Below are positions 10,879 to 18,823 of a stretch of 64,000 bases of DNA, piece after piece; position 1 is the first letter of the stretch; each line of letters opens with the position of its first letter. The translations under genes and the position numbers were made by a program. The stretch lies in NCBI GenBank assembly GCA_965222445.1, contig CBDCTY010000002.1, positions 1,984,001 through 2,048,000 of the forward strand, written 5' to 3'. Origin of the DNA: GCA-958296115 sp965222445 (GTDB lineage: Bacteria > Chloroflexota > Dehalococcoidia > Lucifugimonadales > CAJWER01). Under the pieces are notes generated by a model. The model saw nothing but the letters and a program-made list of their open reading frames with translations. It was not told where the DNA came from and searched no databases.

Positions 10879-13262
10879 CGCTGGACGACACGACCATATT
10901 GAGGCGGCTCGGCGCGGGAGAGTCCATCGACGCGGTGTGCGCCAGCGCCGGGATGGGCCGCGCGGAATTCGACGAGTGGTGGCGAGGGCAGCTCGAATCG
11001 AGGCTGCCGGACATGGAGACGGCCCGCACGTTCGACGGGGCTGGCGGCGTCGAGATTCTGCGCGACGAGACCGGCACGCCTCACGTCTACGCGGACACCG
11101 CCGACGCCGTCTTTTTCGGCTACGGCTTCGCGATGGGCCAGGACAGGCTGTGGCAGCTCGACTACCTGCGCCGCAAGGCGGTGGGGCGTCTCTCCGAGGT
11201 GCTGGGGCCTGACGGGCTGGAGACGGACGTCATCGCGCGAACGGTCGGAATCAACCGGATCGCCGCCGAGGAGATCGACCGCATCCCGGGCGAAACCAGG
11301 GAGCTGCTCGATGCCTTCTCCGACGGCATCAACGCCGCGATGGAGGAGAGCCGGACGCGCCTGCCCATCGAGTTCGACCTGCTCGACTACGAGCCTGAGC
11401 CGTGGTCGCCGGTGGACTCCATAGCCGTGTGGGCCGAGTTTCGCTGGTACCTCACAGGCAGGCTGCCCGTCATCGCCCTGCCGGAGATGGCGAGGCGCGC
11501 CCTGGGAGACGGCCCGCTCTACCGGGCATTCCTGCTGGGAGAGGCGGAGGACGAGAGCATCGTTCCCCCCGGCCACTACCCCACGGGCCGGGCCGGCGGC
11601 GAGAGGGTCGGCGAGGTCGTGAGCGACCCCGACGAGGGGCTCGGCAGCAACAACTGGGTGATCGGCGGCAAGCTCTCGGACACCGGCCTGCCCATCCTTG
11701 CGAGCGACCCCCACATCGCCTTCGGCAGCGTGTCGTGCTGGTACCACGTCCACCTGTCGGGCGCAGGGTTCAACACGGTAGGCGCGGGGTACGCGGGCGT
11801 TCCCGGCATCATATTCGGGCGGAACGAGCGCACAGCGTGGGGGCTGACCAACAACATCTGCGCCCAGCGCGACCTCTACCAGGAGAAGGAGCACCCCGAC
11901 AGGCCCGGTCACTTCCTCTACGACGGCGAGTGGGAGGCGGCGAGCGAGACGGTGGAGCGGATCGACGTGAAGGGCGCCGACCCCGTCACCAGGACGATCA
12001 GGTCGACGCGGAACGGCCCCCTGGCCGACGAGATCGTTCCGGGCATCGCCAGGGACAGCGGCCCCGTCTCGCTCCGGTGGATGGGCCACGAGCCGTGCGA
12101 CGAGATCACGTCGATGCTCGCGTTCAACAGGGCCGGCAGCGCCGCCGAGGTGCGGGAGGCGCTGAGGACGTGGATCGTGCCGACGTGGAGCTTCGGCTTC
12201 GCGGACGTGGACGGCCACTTCGGCTACCAGTCGGTCGGCAGGGTCCCCATCAAGGAGAACTGGGGGCGCGGCTACCGGCCGGGCTGGGAACCGGCCCACC
12301 AGTGGCGCGAGTCGATCCCCTACGACGCCATGCCGCGCTTGGAGGACCCCGACCAGGGGTGGGTCCGCTCGGCGAACAACCGGCTCGCGCCGGAGGACTT
12401 CCCCTACCCGCTGTCGGGCGTGTGGAGCAGCGGCCACCGCGCCCGCCGCATACGCAACATGATCGAGGAGAAGAGCCGGCTGACCCGCGAGGACGTGGCC
12501 GAGATGCAGATGGACTCGATGTCGCTCAGGGCGCAGGAGGGTCTGCCGGGACTGATCCGGACGCTGGAGTCGGTCGACGACGCCAGGATCTCGGCGGCGG
12601 CCGCCCACCTGAGGACGTGGGACTGCCGCATGGAGCCGGACCGCGTGGGGGCGGCGATATTCGAGAGCTTCTTCCTCTACTGGGGTCTCCGGGCGGCGGC
12701 GGAGCGCTTCGAGCCGGACCAGGCCGCGGTACTCGGCACGGCGATGGCCGGGCTGGCCTTGAGCCTGCTGGACGGCGACGAGCACGGCTGGTTCGACGGC
12801 GGCGACCGGGAAGGCGCGATCGTCGATGCCGTGAACACGGCGCTCGACGACCTGCAGTCCAGGCTCGGCGGCGACATGTCCGCCTGGACGTGGGGGGCAG
12901 TGCATACCGTGAGGCTCGACCACCATCTCACATCGCGCGCGGAGATATTCGAGACCCTGAACAGAGGCGGCGACCCAGTCCGGGGCAGCGGCATCACCGT
13001 CTGCAACACCGGCTTCGACCCCACGTACCTGGCCGCCGTGGGCGCGAACTACAGGATCAACGCCGAGCTGTCCGACGATCCGCCCGGGCTCTGGGCGGTC
13101 GACACGGCGGGCCAGTCGGGGAACCCGGGGAGCGCCAACTACTGCGACCAGCTGGGCACATGGCTCGACGGGAAGCACTACTACTTCCCGCTTGACCGGG
13201 AAAGAGTCGAGAAGCGGGTGCAGACGAGCCTAACCATCAATGGCGGGCAAAGGGATGCCTAA
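10875..13262 (+). CDS. Penicillin acylase family N-terminal-nucleophile hydrolase
   Basis: 795 residues. The family is made as a precursor that self-cleaves before a Ser. Here EGLG-SNNWVIGG puts the nucleophile at Ser258, giving an alpha chain of about 257 and a beta chain of about 538 residues. The N-terminal GTPHVYADTADAVFFGYGFA block and the NPGSANYCDQLGTW block near the end are family hallmarks. No signal peptide is evident, so it is probably cytoplasmic, unlike classical periplasmic acylases. Substrates in the family include beta-lactam side chains and acyl-homoserine lactones; none can be assigned. The final codons and TAA lie in DNA identical to a transposase segment (MPNHVH-coding, 13256-13285), so the last residues are acquired. 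Confidence 0.92.
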   Translation: MTLDDTTILRRLGAGESIDAVCASAGMGRAEFDEWWRGQLESRLPDMETARTFDGAGGVEILRDETGTPHVYADTADAVFFGYGFAMGQDRLWQLDYLRRKAVGRLSEVLGPDGLETDVIARTVGINRIAAEEIDRIPGETRELLDAFSDGINAAMEESRTRLPIEFDLLDYEPEPWSPVDSIAVWAEFRWYLTGRLPVIALPEMARRALGDGPLYRAFLLGEAEDESIVPPGHYPTGRAGGERVGEVVSDPDEGLGSNNWVIGGKLSDTGLPILASDPHIAFGSVSCWYHVHLSGAGFNTVGAGYAGVPGIIFGRNERTAWGLTNNICAQRDLYQEKEHPDRPGHFLYDGEWEAASETVERIDVKGADPVTRTIRSTRNGPLADEIVPGIARDSGPVSLRWMGHEPCDEITSMLAFNRAGSAAEVREALRTWIVPTWSFGFADVDGHFGYQSVGRVPIKENWGRGYRPGWEPAHQWRESIPYDAMPRLEDPDQGWVRSANNRLAPEDFPYPLSGVWSSGHRARRIRNMIEEKSRLTREDVAEMQMDSMSLRAQEGLPGLIRTLESVDDARISAAAAHLRTWDCRMEPDRVGAAIFESFFLYWGLRAAAERFEPDQAAVLGTAMAGLALSLLDGDEHGWFDGGDREGAIVDAVNTALDDLQSRLGGDMSAWTWGAVHTVRLDHHLTSRAEIFETLNRGGDPVRGSGITVCNTGFDPTYLAAVGANYRINAELSDDPPGLWAVDTAGQSGNPGSANYCDQLGTWLDGKHYYFPLDRERVEKRVQTSLTINGGQRDA

Positions 13263-13287
13263 CCACGTTCATGGCGTGATCATTACC

Positions 13288-13317
13288 GTAGGGGCGGGTT
13301 TGCAACCCGCCCTCCCC
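13288..13317. repeat. REP palindrome copy 1
   Basis: GTAGGGGCGGGTTTGCAACC continues into CGCCCTCCCC, an inverted repeat. It is preceded by a 30-bp match to the adjacent REP-associated transposase gene, showing that a transposase-REP piece was copied here. Confidence 0.85.
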
Positions 13318-13666
13318 GCGGCCATGTATGAGTGTCCGGATTGGCATCCTACAGCAGTGACAGGGTGAGAGGAGAACCAGGATTAGCGTCGGGCAGCAAG
13401 GCGAACCGAGGCGCGGCTTCGTACGACTGAGGGGATACGACTACTCGACCCCGGGCGCATATTTAGTCACAGCGTGTACTCAGAATCGCCTTGCGCTGTT
13501 TGGTCAGGTCGTCAATGGCAAGATGGCGGCGAATCGCCTCGGAGCGGTCGTAGAGGATTGCTGGGCAGAGCTCCCTGATCATTACCACAATGTTGCACTC
13601 GACGCGTTCATCCTGATGCCTAACCACGTTCATGGTGTGATCATTATCGAGGACGAACCCACCGGC

Positions 13667-13695
13667 GTAGGGGCGGGTTGCAACCCGCCCTCCCC
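13667..13695. repeat. REP palindrome copy 2, inside the transposase gene
   Basis: GTAGGGGCGGGTTGCAACCC followed by GCCCTCCCC. It is one base shorter in the loop than copy 1 and lies exactly where the transposase frame changes. Confidence 0.85.
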
Positions 13696-13930
13696 ACGGC
13701 CATGGCCTCGGGGCGGCACGGCGTTCCTGAAATCGTACGCGCATTCAAGACATTCTCAGCCTGCAGAATCAATGAGATGCGTCCATCAACCGGCACACCT
13801 GTGTGGCAACGCGGATTCTACGACCACGTTATACGCGGAGAGAGTGAGCTGGACAGGGTACGCACATATATCATGGACAATCCCTGGAAGTGGTCCGAGG
13901 ATGAGGACAACCCTGCCAATTGGCAAGGCC

Positions 13931-13956
13931 GAGGGCGGGTTTCAAACCCGCCCCTA
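13931..13956. repeat. REP palindrome copy 3
   Basis: GAGGGCGGGTTTCAAACCCG then CCCCTAC, in opposite polarity to copies 1 and 2. It lies at the 3' end of the dead transposase, giving the flanking inverted arrangement expected for a REP-transposase unit. Confidence 0.85.
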
Positions 13957-14015
13957 CGATCTGAATTGCAGGCGTAGTCGAAACAAATTGGTATAGCACA
14001 GAGGAGAGATACCGA

Positions 14016-15038
14016 ATGAAGATAGCGATACTCGGCGCAGGGGCGATAGGCGGTGTGATCGGCGGATACCTGGCCCGCGGAGGGCGCGACGTCACGCTCA
14101 TAGACCTGTGGCCGGCCAACATAGAGCGCATAAAGGACGCCGGCCTGACCGTGAAGGCCCACGAGGGGGAGTTCACAGTCCGGCCCACTGCCCTGCACCT
14201 GGGAGAGGTATCGGCCGCGAGGACGAAGTTCGACGTCGTATTCCTGTCGGTCAAGTCGTACGACACGGGCTGGGCGTCCAAGTTCATCGAGCCTCACCTC
14301 GCGCCCGGCGGCTTCGTGGTGTCGGCCCAGAACAGCATCAACGAGGACGCTATCGCGGAGGTGCTTGGCTGGTCGCGCGTAGTCGGCTGCGTCGTGACCC
14401 TTGGTGCCGCCATGTACGAGCCGGGCACGCCCGAGCGGACCAGCTCCATCGATAGAAAGGCCTTCACCCTGGGAGAGCCCAGCGGGCTGATTACCCAGCG
14501 GCTGCGGGATCTTGCCGAGGTCATGGGCGACGCCGGCATCACCAAGACGACAACGAACCTGTGGGGCGAGCGGTGGGCGAAGCTGGCGACCAACTCCATG
14601 AGCAACGCCATAGCGGGCTTCACCGGGCTGATGTCGGCCGAGCTGAGACTCAATCCAGACGTGCGGGCCCTGTCGATTCGAATCGCGGCTGAGCTTGTCC
14701 GCGTGGCCGAGGCCTACGGCGTCTCGGTCGAGCCAATCAGCGGCGTCCCCGCGGGGCTGTTCAACAGGGCGCTCGAGGACGGTGCCGCGCGCGAGGAGGT
14801 CGAGGGACTGATGATAGAGGCCGGCAAGAATATCGGGACGGGCCGCCCGTCTCTCGCCCAGGACCTGCTGAAGGGCCGGGCGACCGAGGTCGAGCACCTG
14901 AACGGCTACGTCGTACGCAAGGGACGGCAGGTGGGCGTTCCGACGCCGGTGAACCAGGCAATCGTAGACCTGACGCGTCGCGTGGACAGCGGCGAGATAG
15001 AGGCGTCGCTGTCGAACCTCGCGCTGGTCGACGGCTGA
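14016..15038 (+). CDS. Ketopantoate reductase family (PanE/ApbA-like) oxidoreductase
   Basis: 340 residues. The N-terminal Rossmann fold has the NAD(P)-binding GAGAIGGVIGGYLARGG at residues 7-23. Conserved VVFLSVKSYDT and QNSINED follow, and the C-terminal helical domain has WAKLATNSMSNA and a GRPSLAQDLLKGRATEVEHLNG block, matching the PanE substrate-binding region (Lys, Asn, Ser/Asp). The family reduces 2-dehydropantoate or related 2-oxo acids. True PanE proteins are about 300 residues, so this longer member could act on another substrate. A good ribosome-binding site, AGAGGAGAGATACCG, precedes the ATG. Confidence 0.88.
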   Translation: MKIAILGAGAIGGVIGGYLARGGRDVTLIDLWPANIERIKDAGLTVKAHEGEFTVRPTALHLGEVSAARTKFDVVFLSVKSYDTGWASKFIEPHLAPGGFVVSAQNSINEDAIAEVLGWSRVVGCVVTLGAAMYEPGTPERTSSIDRKAFTLGEPSGLITQRLRDLAEVMGDAGITKTTTNLWGERWAKLATNSMSNAIAGFTGLMSAELRLNPDVRALSIRIAAELVRVAEAYGVSVEPISGVPAGLFNRALEDGAAREEVEGLMIEAGKNIGTGRPSLAQDLLKGRATEVEHLNGYVVRKGRQVGVPTPVNQAIVDLTRRVDSGEIEASLSNLALVDG

Positions 15039-15079
15039 CCGTTGCCCGCTATTGGTAAGGAAGAGGGAAGGCGCCCTCG

Positions 15080-15250
15080 CCGTCATTCCCGCGACGGGAG
15101 ACCTTTGCACAACCGTCATTCCCGCGGAGGCGGGAATCCAGGGGGGCGGGGGCCAGCTTGGATTGCGTCGCTTAGGGTCTCCTGCATTGCTCTGCTCAGA
15201 GAGTTACGCAGAGGTCTCCAACGGCGGGAATCCATTCCCCGGCCGCTGCC
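15080..15250. repeat. GTCATTCCCGCG dispersed palindromes
   Basis: One partial copy (CGTCATTCCCGCGACGGGAG) and one complete copy (GTCATTCCCGCGGAGGCGGG with AATCC, 15115-15139), then AACGGCGGGAATCCATTCCC near 15220. The 285-bp gap 15039-15324 holds no gene beyond these. Confidence 0.75.
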
Positions 15251-15324
15251 GTTAACTCGGGAGGCGAGGGTAGGCACAGGAAGGCTCTTCGGGGCAATGT
15301 TGCAGCGCCAATAAGGAGCAAGCT

Positions 15325-16308
15325 ATGAACAGGTTCAGAGAGGCCAGGGACAGGGGCGGGCGTTACCTGCTGACGCAGATCCACGAGGACGGGAGCTTCG
15401 GCGACCCCGAGCAGGGGGTCACGGAGTACTACAAGGTGCCCGCGGCACTGATGGTGTGCGGCATGTCGGGGGCGGCCAGCCGCCTCCTGGACTGGGTGCG
15501 GCGCAACGGTTTTAGCCCGGACGGCGACTTCGGCCCCAGGCCCCAGGGCGACCTGGACAGCTACTACTACACCTACCACAACGCCTGGGTGATCAAGGGC
15601 GCCCACCGCCTCGGCCAGTTCGACCTCTCCCAGCGGGGCATGGACTTCCTCATGCGCTTCCACGACCCGGAGAGCGGTGGGTTCTACTCGAGCCCGACCG
15701 AGCGCGAAGCCTCGACCGAGCAGGACCTGTGGGTCGTGAGCGGCAGCGGCTGGAGCGCCATCTACACGGGGCGTCTGGACGTCGCGCGAGGCCTTGGCCG
15801 GTGGATGAAGCGCATGATGGACGACCAGCCCAACTACCCCGAGGAGATGTGGACGGTGTACAGCCGTGCCAGCGGCCTCATCACGGACGTGCGCGACGGC
15901 GACGACTTCCGGTACGTGCTTACGCGGGACGAGTCGCGCGACCAGTCCTTCTTCCATCCCGGCATCGCGGCGGGCTTCCTGTCACGCCTATACATGGCGA
16001 CCGGCGAGGAGGAGTGGCTCGACCTGGCGCGCAGGTACATGCTGTTCTGCGACTACGTCGGCGACTACCACTTCCGCCTTCTCCGCGCGGGCAAGGTCGG
16101 CTGGGCCGCGTCCGTCATGTACACCCTCACGGGCGAGGCCAAGTACAGAGACATGGCCGTGAGGGTCGGCGACAAGCTGATCGACGCCCAGTCGGACAAC
16201 GGCGCGTGGGAATGGGCAGCGTCGGGCCGCGCCGGCTACAACAACGACGCCACCGCCGAGCTGGTGGTCTGGCTGGACGAGATCCACCAGGCAGTGGGCT
16301 CGGATTGA
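15325..16308 (+). CDS. Alpha/alpha-toroid protein, terpenoid cyclase/glycosidase-like fold
   Basis: 327 residues without signal peptide. Repeated helix pairs with Gly/Asp-rich turns (GRYLLTQIHEDGSFGD, DFLMRFHDPESGGFYS, DKLIDAQSDNGAWEWA) resemble the QW/prenyltransferase-like repeats of six-hairpin toroids. No catalytic DxDD of squalene-hopene cyclase is present. A role in modifying or binding a carbohydrate or lipid is possible but unproven. The start is supported by AATAAGGAGCAAGCT. It stands alone between repeats. Confidence 0.6.
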   Translation: MNRFREARDRGGRYLLTQIHEDGSFGDPEQGVTEYYKVPAALMVCGMSGAASRLLDWVRRNGFSPDGDFGPRPQGDLDSYYYTYHNAWVIKGAHRLGQFDLSQRGMDFLMRFHDPESGGFYSSPTEREASTEQDLWVVSGSGWSAIYTGRLDVARGLGRWMKRMMDDQPNYPEEMWTVYSRASGLITDVRDGDDFRYVLTRDESRDQSFFHPGIAAGFLSRLYMATGEEEWLDLARRYMLFCDYVGDYHFRLLRAGKVGWAASVMYTLTGEAKYRDMAVRVGDKLIDAQSDNGAWEWAASGRAGYNNDATAELVVWLDEIHQAVGSD

Positions 16309-16396
16309 GACGGCGGCTGACGGCGGTGGGCGCTCCTGGTGGGCCGTCGGCTAGAATGGACCAGGTGGCCTACTCGGCGAATCGGGGGAGGCAGCC

Positions 16397-16600
16397 GTGA
16401 AGACATACGTGATCACAGCGGAGCTCGAGCAGGACGAGGACGACCGCTGGAGCGCATGGATCGACTCTCTGCCGGGGTGCACGGCCTGGGGCCACACTCG
16501 CCAAGAGGCCCTACTGGCGCTACAGGATGCTGCGGATGCGTACATCGAGGACATGGAGGACGCAGGTGAAGAGATCCACCAGGTCGTGGGAGCGGAGTAG
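16397..16600 (+). CDS. HicB-like antitoxin-type protein
   Basis: 67 residues, GTG start after GGGGGAGGCAGCC. KTYVITAELEQDEDDRWSAW, followed by SLPGCTAWGHTRQEALLALQ, is the partial RNase-H-like fold of HicB. The C-terminal DNA-binding domain of longer HicB proteins is absent. No HicA gene adjoins on either side, so it is an orphan or a stand-alone UPF0150-type protein. Confidence 0.8.
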   Translation: MKTYVITAELEQDEDDRWSAWIDSLPGCTAWGHTRQEALLALQDAADAYIEDMEDAGEEIHQVVGAE

Positions 16601-16610
16601 GTCACAGGAT

Positions 16611-16751
16611 CTACGATACTGTCGACTCAGTAATGCGCACGGTATAGTGGAACACTTCGTTTAGGAAATCGATCCACTGCTCGCCATCATGGGCCAAGTC
16701 GTCGAGCAAGAATACCTTGGCGATACCCATCTGATCCAATCTGGCTCTCAT
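16611..16751 (-). CDS. 46-residue protein or gene remnant next to an IS
   Basis: The frame starts at ATG 16751 (MRARLDQMGIAKVFLL) and ends at 16611. The amino-acid pattern looks like real coding sequence, but the insertion sequence starts 6 bp upstream of the ATG (TSD at 16752-16756), separating it from any promoter. Beyond the IS the rejoined frame meets a stop just before the ATG, so either this is a complete small gene or a start has been lost. No family recognised. Confidence 0.35.
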   Translation of the reverse strand: MRARLDQMGIAKVFLLDDLAHDGEQWIDFLNEVFHYTVRITESTVS

Positions 16752-17102
16752 CTAAGCTGGACTTTGTACATTCAGGCTGCGTAGGTCAGCGATTCTATGA
16801 AGCGGTCAACTATGGGGCGAGGGAGTTTTCGGATGTTGGGTTGAGCAGGCGATATGCCGAAAACGTCTGAGCTGGACCACAGGTGATGGCGGACCAGAGC
16901 GATAGCATCGGAGAAGGTGGGCAGGGTCTTGGGATACCAGGCTGCTGAGCGGACGGGTACGGCTTGGCCCCGGCCCAGTGCATGTGCTGCCAGTGTAACC
17001 CATGAGAATAACCCGAAGAGCGCCGGTGTGGTGCGGGCGATGGCCAGGTCAGACCATTGGCGTTGAGTCTCCACTCCCAGGTGAGTGCGGACTTCCTGGA
17101 AG

Positions 17103-17126
17103 AGCCTGCCCCGTACTGGATACGGG
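17103..17126. repeat. 24-nt AGCCTG mini-palindrome inside transposase
   Basis: AGCCTGCCCCGTACTGGATA then CGGG interrupts the conserved EVT|FQEV coding sequence. Removing it leaves CTGGAAG|GTGACC, the expected codons. It belongs to the same family as the insertions at 31127-31151, about 1589-1613, 30400-30424, 37389-37412 and 49722-49745. Confidence 0.8.
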
Positions 17127-17663
17127 GTGACCTCCAGCTGCCATCGCAACACGAACCATTCGATGATTCGGGTGGGCTCGACGTTGAGGTCGGTGCATAA
17201 CAAAGCCTGTGGCCGGAACGCACCCATCGGGTCGCGTATCAAGGCCCAACGGATAGGAACCGGAGCCTTGCCCTTGTGATACCAGACCGCCGTATGAGAG
17301 GCGATCTCCACTCTGCGTAGGGTACCGTCGTACCAGGGGACCATTACGGCAGTCCACGCGGTTGCCGGTTGATCGAGGAGTTGTTTTAGTGTGGGCAATC
17401 GTTCGCCTTTGACGCGTGGGCGACCCATCTGTCCAGGCAGTCGAGGTGGAGCGGGTTCATAGAGCGCGGCGTCCAGACGCAACCGGGTGATGAAAGTGAC
17501 CGGGCGAGTCATGGACTGACAGAAGTGCAGCAGGTCGAGGACGGCATAGCTACTGTCAGCTACGATGACCAGGGTGCGGTGAGGCAGCCAACGACGGAGC
17601 TGGATAATCATCTGACGCGCCCAGTCGGTGAGCTTTTTGTGAGTCCGACCCATTTCCTGGTAA

Positions 17664-17763
17664 TACCAAGTCACCGTGATGCCGCCGTATATGTGCGGCC
17701 AGGGAGTGGGTTCCCGCCTTCGCGGGAATGACGGCTTTACGGCGCGCTCAAAATGAATTGGTA
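17664..17763. mobile_element. 100-bp MITE, copy 1 (in transposase)
   Basis: Terminal inverted repeats TACCAA/TTGGTA with a 3-bp TAA duplication (17661-17663, 17764-17766). The interior holds a GTTCCCGCCTTCGCGGGAAT palindrome. It differs from the copy at 25082-25181 at a single position (AAATGAAT versus AAATAAAT), so both moved recently. Confidence 0.9.
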
Positions 17764-18337
17764 TAATATCGCTCCGAGGGCGCCAGAGCAGTCAGCACAG
17801 GCAGCGCCCATGTCCGATGTGCCCAGGGTATGGGTGCCAGCCACATCAGGTTCACCCAGCGCAGGCCGGAGGCCTTGACGAAGTGACTTGCGCTGGAGCG
17901 CACTGCGTCGCGATATATCCCCTTGGCCTTGATCCGCCTACCACGTCGCCGCTCCAGGGTCTCGTCGATCCCAAACACCAGCGGGCCATCGCCGTGATCG
18001 AGGTGTTGGATCAAGAGCAACAGTAGGCAGTGTGCCAACCGGAGGGGCGACCACCCGGCGCGGTTGAGAACGTGGTGGTAACGGGCAAAGCTCGTGTCGT
18101 CGCTGAGGCCCATGACGCGGAGCGCCGAGGTGACGGTACGCTTGCGCGTGGCTAGGACTGCGCCGACGAGCAGGACCTGGGCTTTCGCCCATGTTCTGGC
18201 CTGGAACATGGGCGCGAACGGCTTGAGCAAGGGTATAATGGCATCGGGCAGGGTGAGCATGACGTGACCTTTCGTAGTGGGTTGGTCTTGTCAGCTTACC
18301 CTGTTCTCTTCTAAGTTTTGTACAAAGTCCAGCTAAG

Positions 18338-18823
18338 CTTATATGCCCCTCTCAAAAAATAGAGTGCAATGCTGGGAGGCATTCGCTTGGCACTGTACAG
18401 GCGACAACCCAGGCCGGAGACATCCCGTTTGACGGAGGCTTACGCCGCCGTGACGACCCGAGGACGCCTTCCAGATGGAAACGAGATGAGGAATGCTGGA
18501 GGCAAGGAAGAAAGGGCTCCTGACCTTGGCACTCCCGATAGCTCTGGCGATCAACTGGAGCGTATGCGTCCAGATGCTGGTCACCACTGCCCTCCAACTC
18601 CCAAGTGGCGAGATCAACGGCGCAACTCTGATCCTCACTTACAACTAACCATTCGACCAGAACTCCGCGCCCCCAACCAGCCCTTCGTCGTCGACTATTT
18701 GGACGTGGACCACACCACGTCAGGAGTATCCGTATCCGGCAAAGGAATATTTCGGGCGAGATTGCCATGTCTTGAAATCCCTTGCGGGCTCCACTCTACC
18801 TCATATCCTAGGCCGGAAGTTTA
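18338..18823. other. Gap with no recognisable gene
   Basis: Frames are open on both strands here, but none has a ribosome-binding site or recognisable motif and their composition is that of GC-rich antisense frames. I see no repeat or promoter worth naming. Confidence 0.5.

Larger units (their letters stand above)
13361..13977 (+). pseudogene. REP-associated tyrosine (Y1) transposase, frameshifted
   Basis: The family is a single-strand-DNA HUH transposase that moves or maintains REP palindromes. The first half (13361-13663) contains YSTPGAYLVTACTQNR and the HUH-type LMPNHVHGVIII. The second half (13715-13930), in another frame, carries IVRAFKTFSACRINE and WQRGFYDHVIRGESELDRVR with the catalytic-type Tyr. 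The frame is broken where a REP copy (13667-13695) has entered the linker. No clear start codon lies upstream. It is non-functional as read. Confidence 0.88.
16772..18260 (-). pseudogene. IS701-like DDE transposase, interrupted
   Basis: N-terminal part 17748-18260 (MLTLPDAIIPLLKPFAP; first Asp in FGIDETLERRRG) and C-terminal part 16772-17674 (second Asp region VIVADSSYAVLDLL; Glu region WQLEVT plus HLGVETQRQWSD). Deleting the MITE at 17664-17763 and one TAA restores ...ERYYQEMGRTHKK in one frame. A second insertion, 24 nt at 17103-17126, adds eight residues (PYPVRGRL) between EVT and FQEV next to the catalytic Glu, without shifting the frame. Confidence 0.92.
16757..18332 (-). mobile_element. 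IS4/IS701-like insertion sequence, 1576 bp
   Basis: The ends are the perfect 14-bp inverted repeats CTGGACTTTGTACA and TGTACAAAGTCCAG, flanked by 5-bp target duplications CTAAG (16752-16756, 18333-18337). It contains one transposase gene, split by a 100-bp MITE and carrying a 24-nt palindrome. The element looks fairly recent (ends and duplications intact) but is disabled. Confidence 0.92.

Noticed and set aside
10937..13195. Long open frames antisense to or shifted within the acylase gene
   Set aside because: Arg/Gly/Pro/Ala-rich composition typical of alternative frames in GC-rich genes; no RBS or motif. The acylase frame has clear family motifs.
14016..15038. Assigning panE outright
   Set aside because: The protein is about 40 residues longer than typical PanE and no other pantothenate gene is nearby, so only the family is given.
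16397..16751. A HicAB toxin-antitoxin pair
   Set aside because: The neighbouring 46-residue frame is on the opposite strand and lacks the HicA double-stranded-RNA-binding-like pattern and catalytic His.
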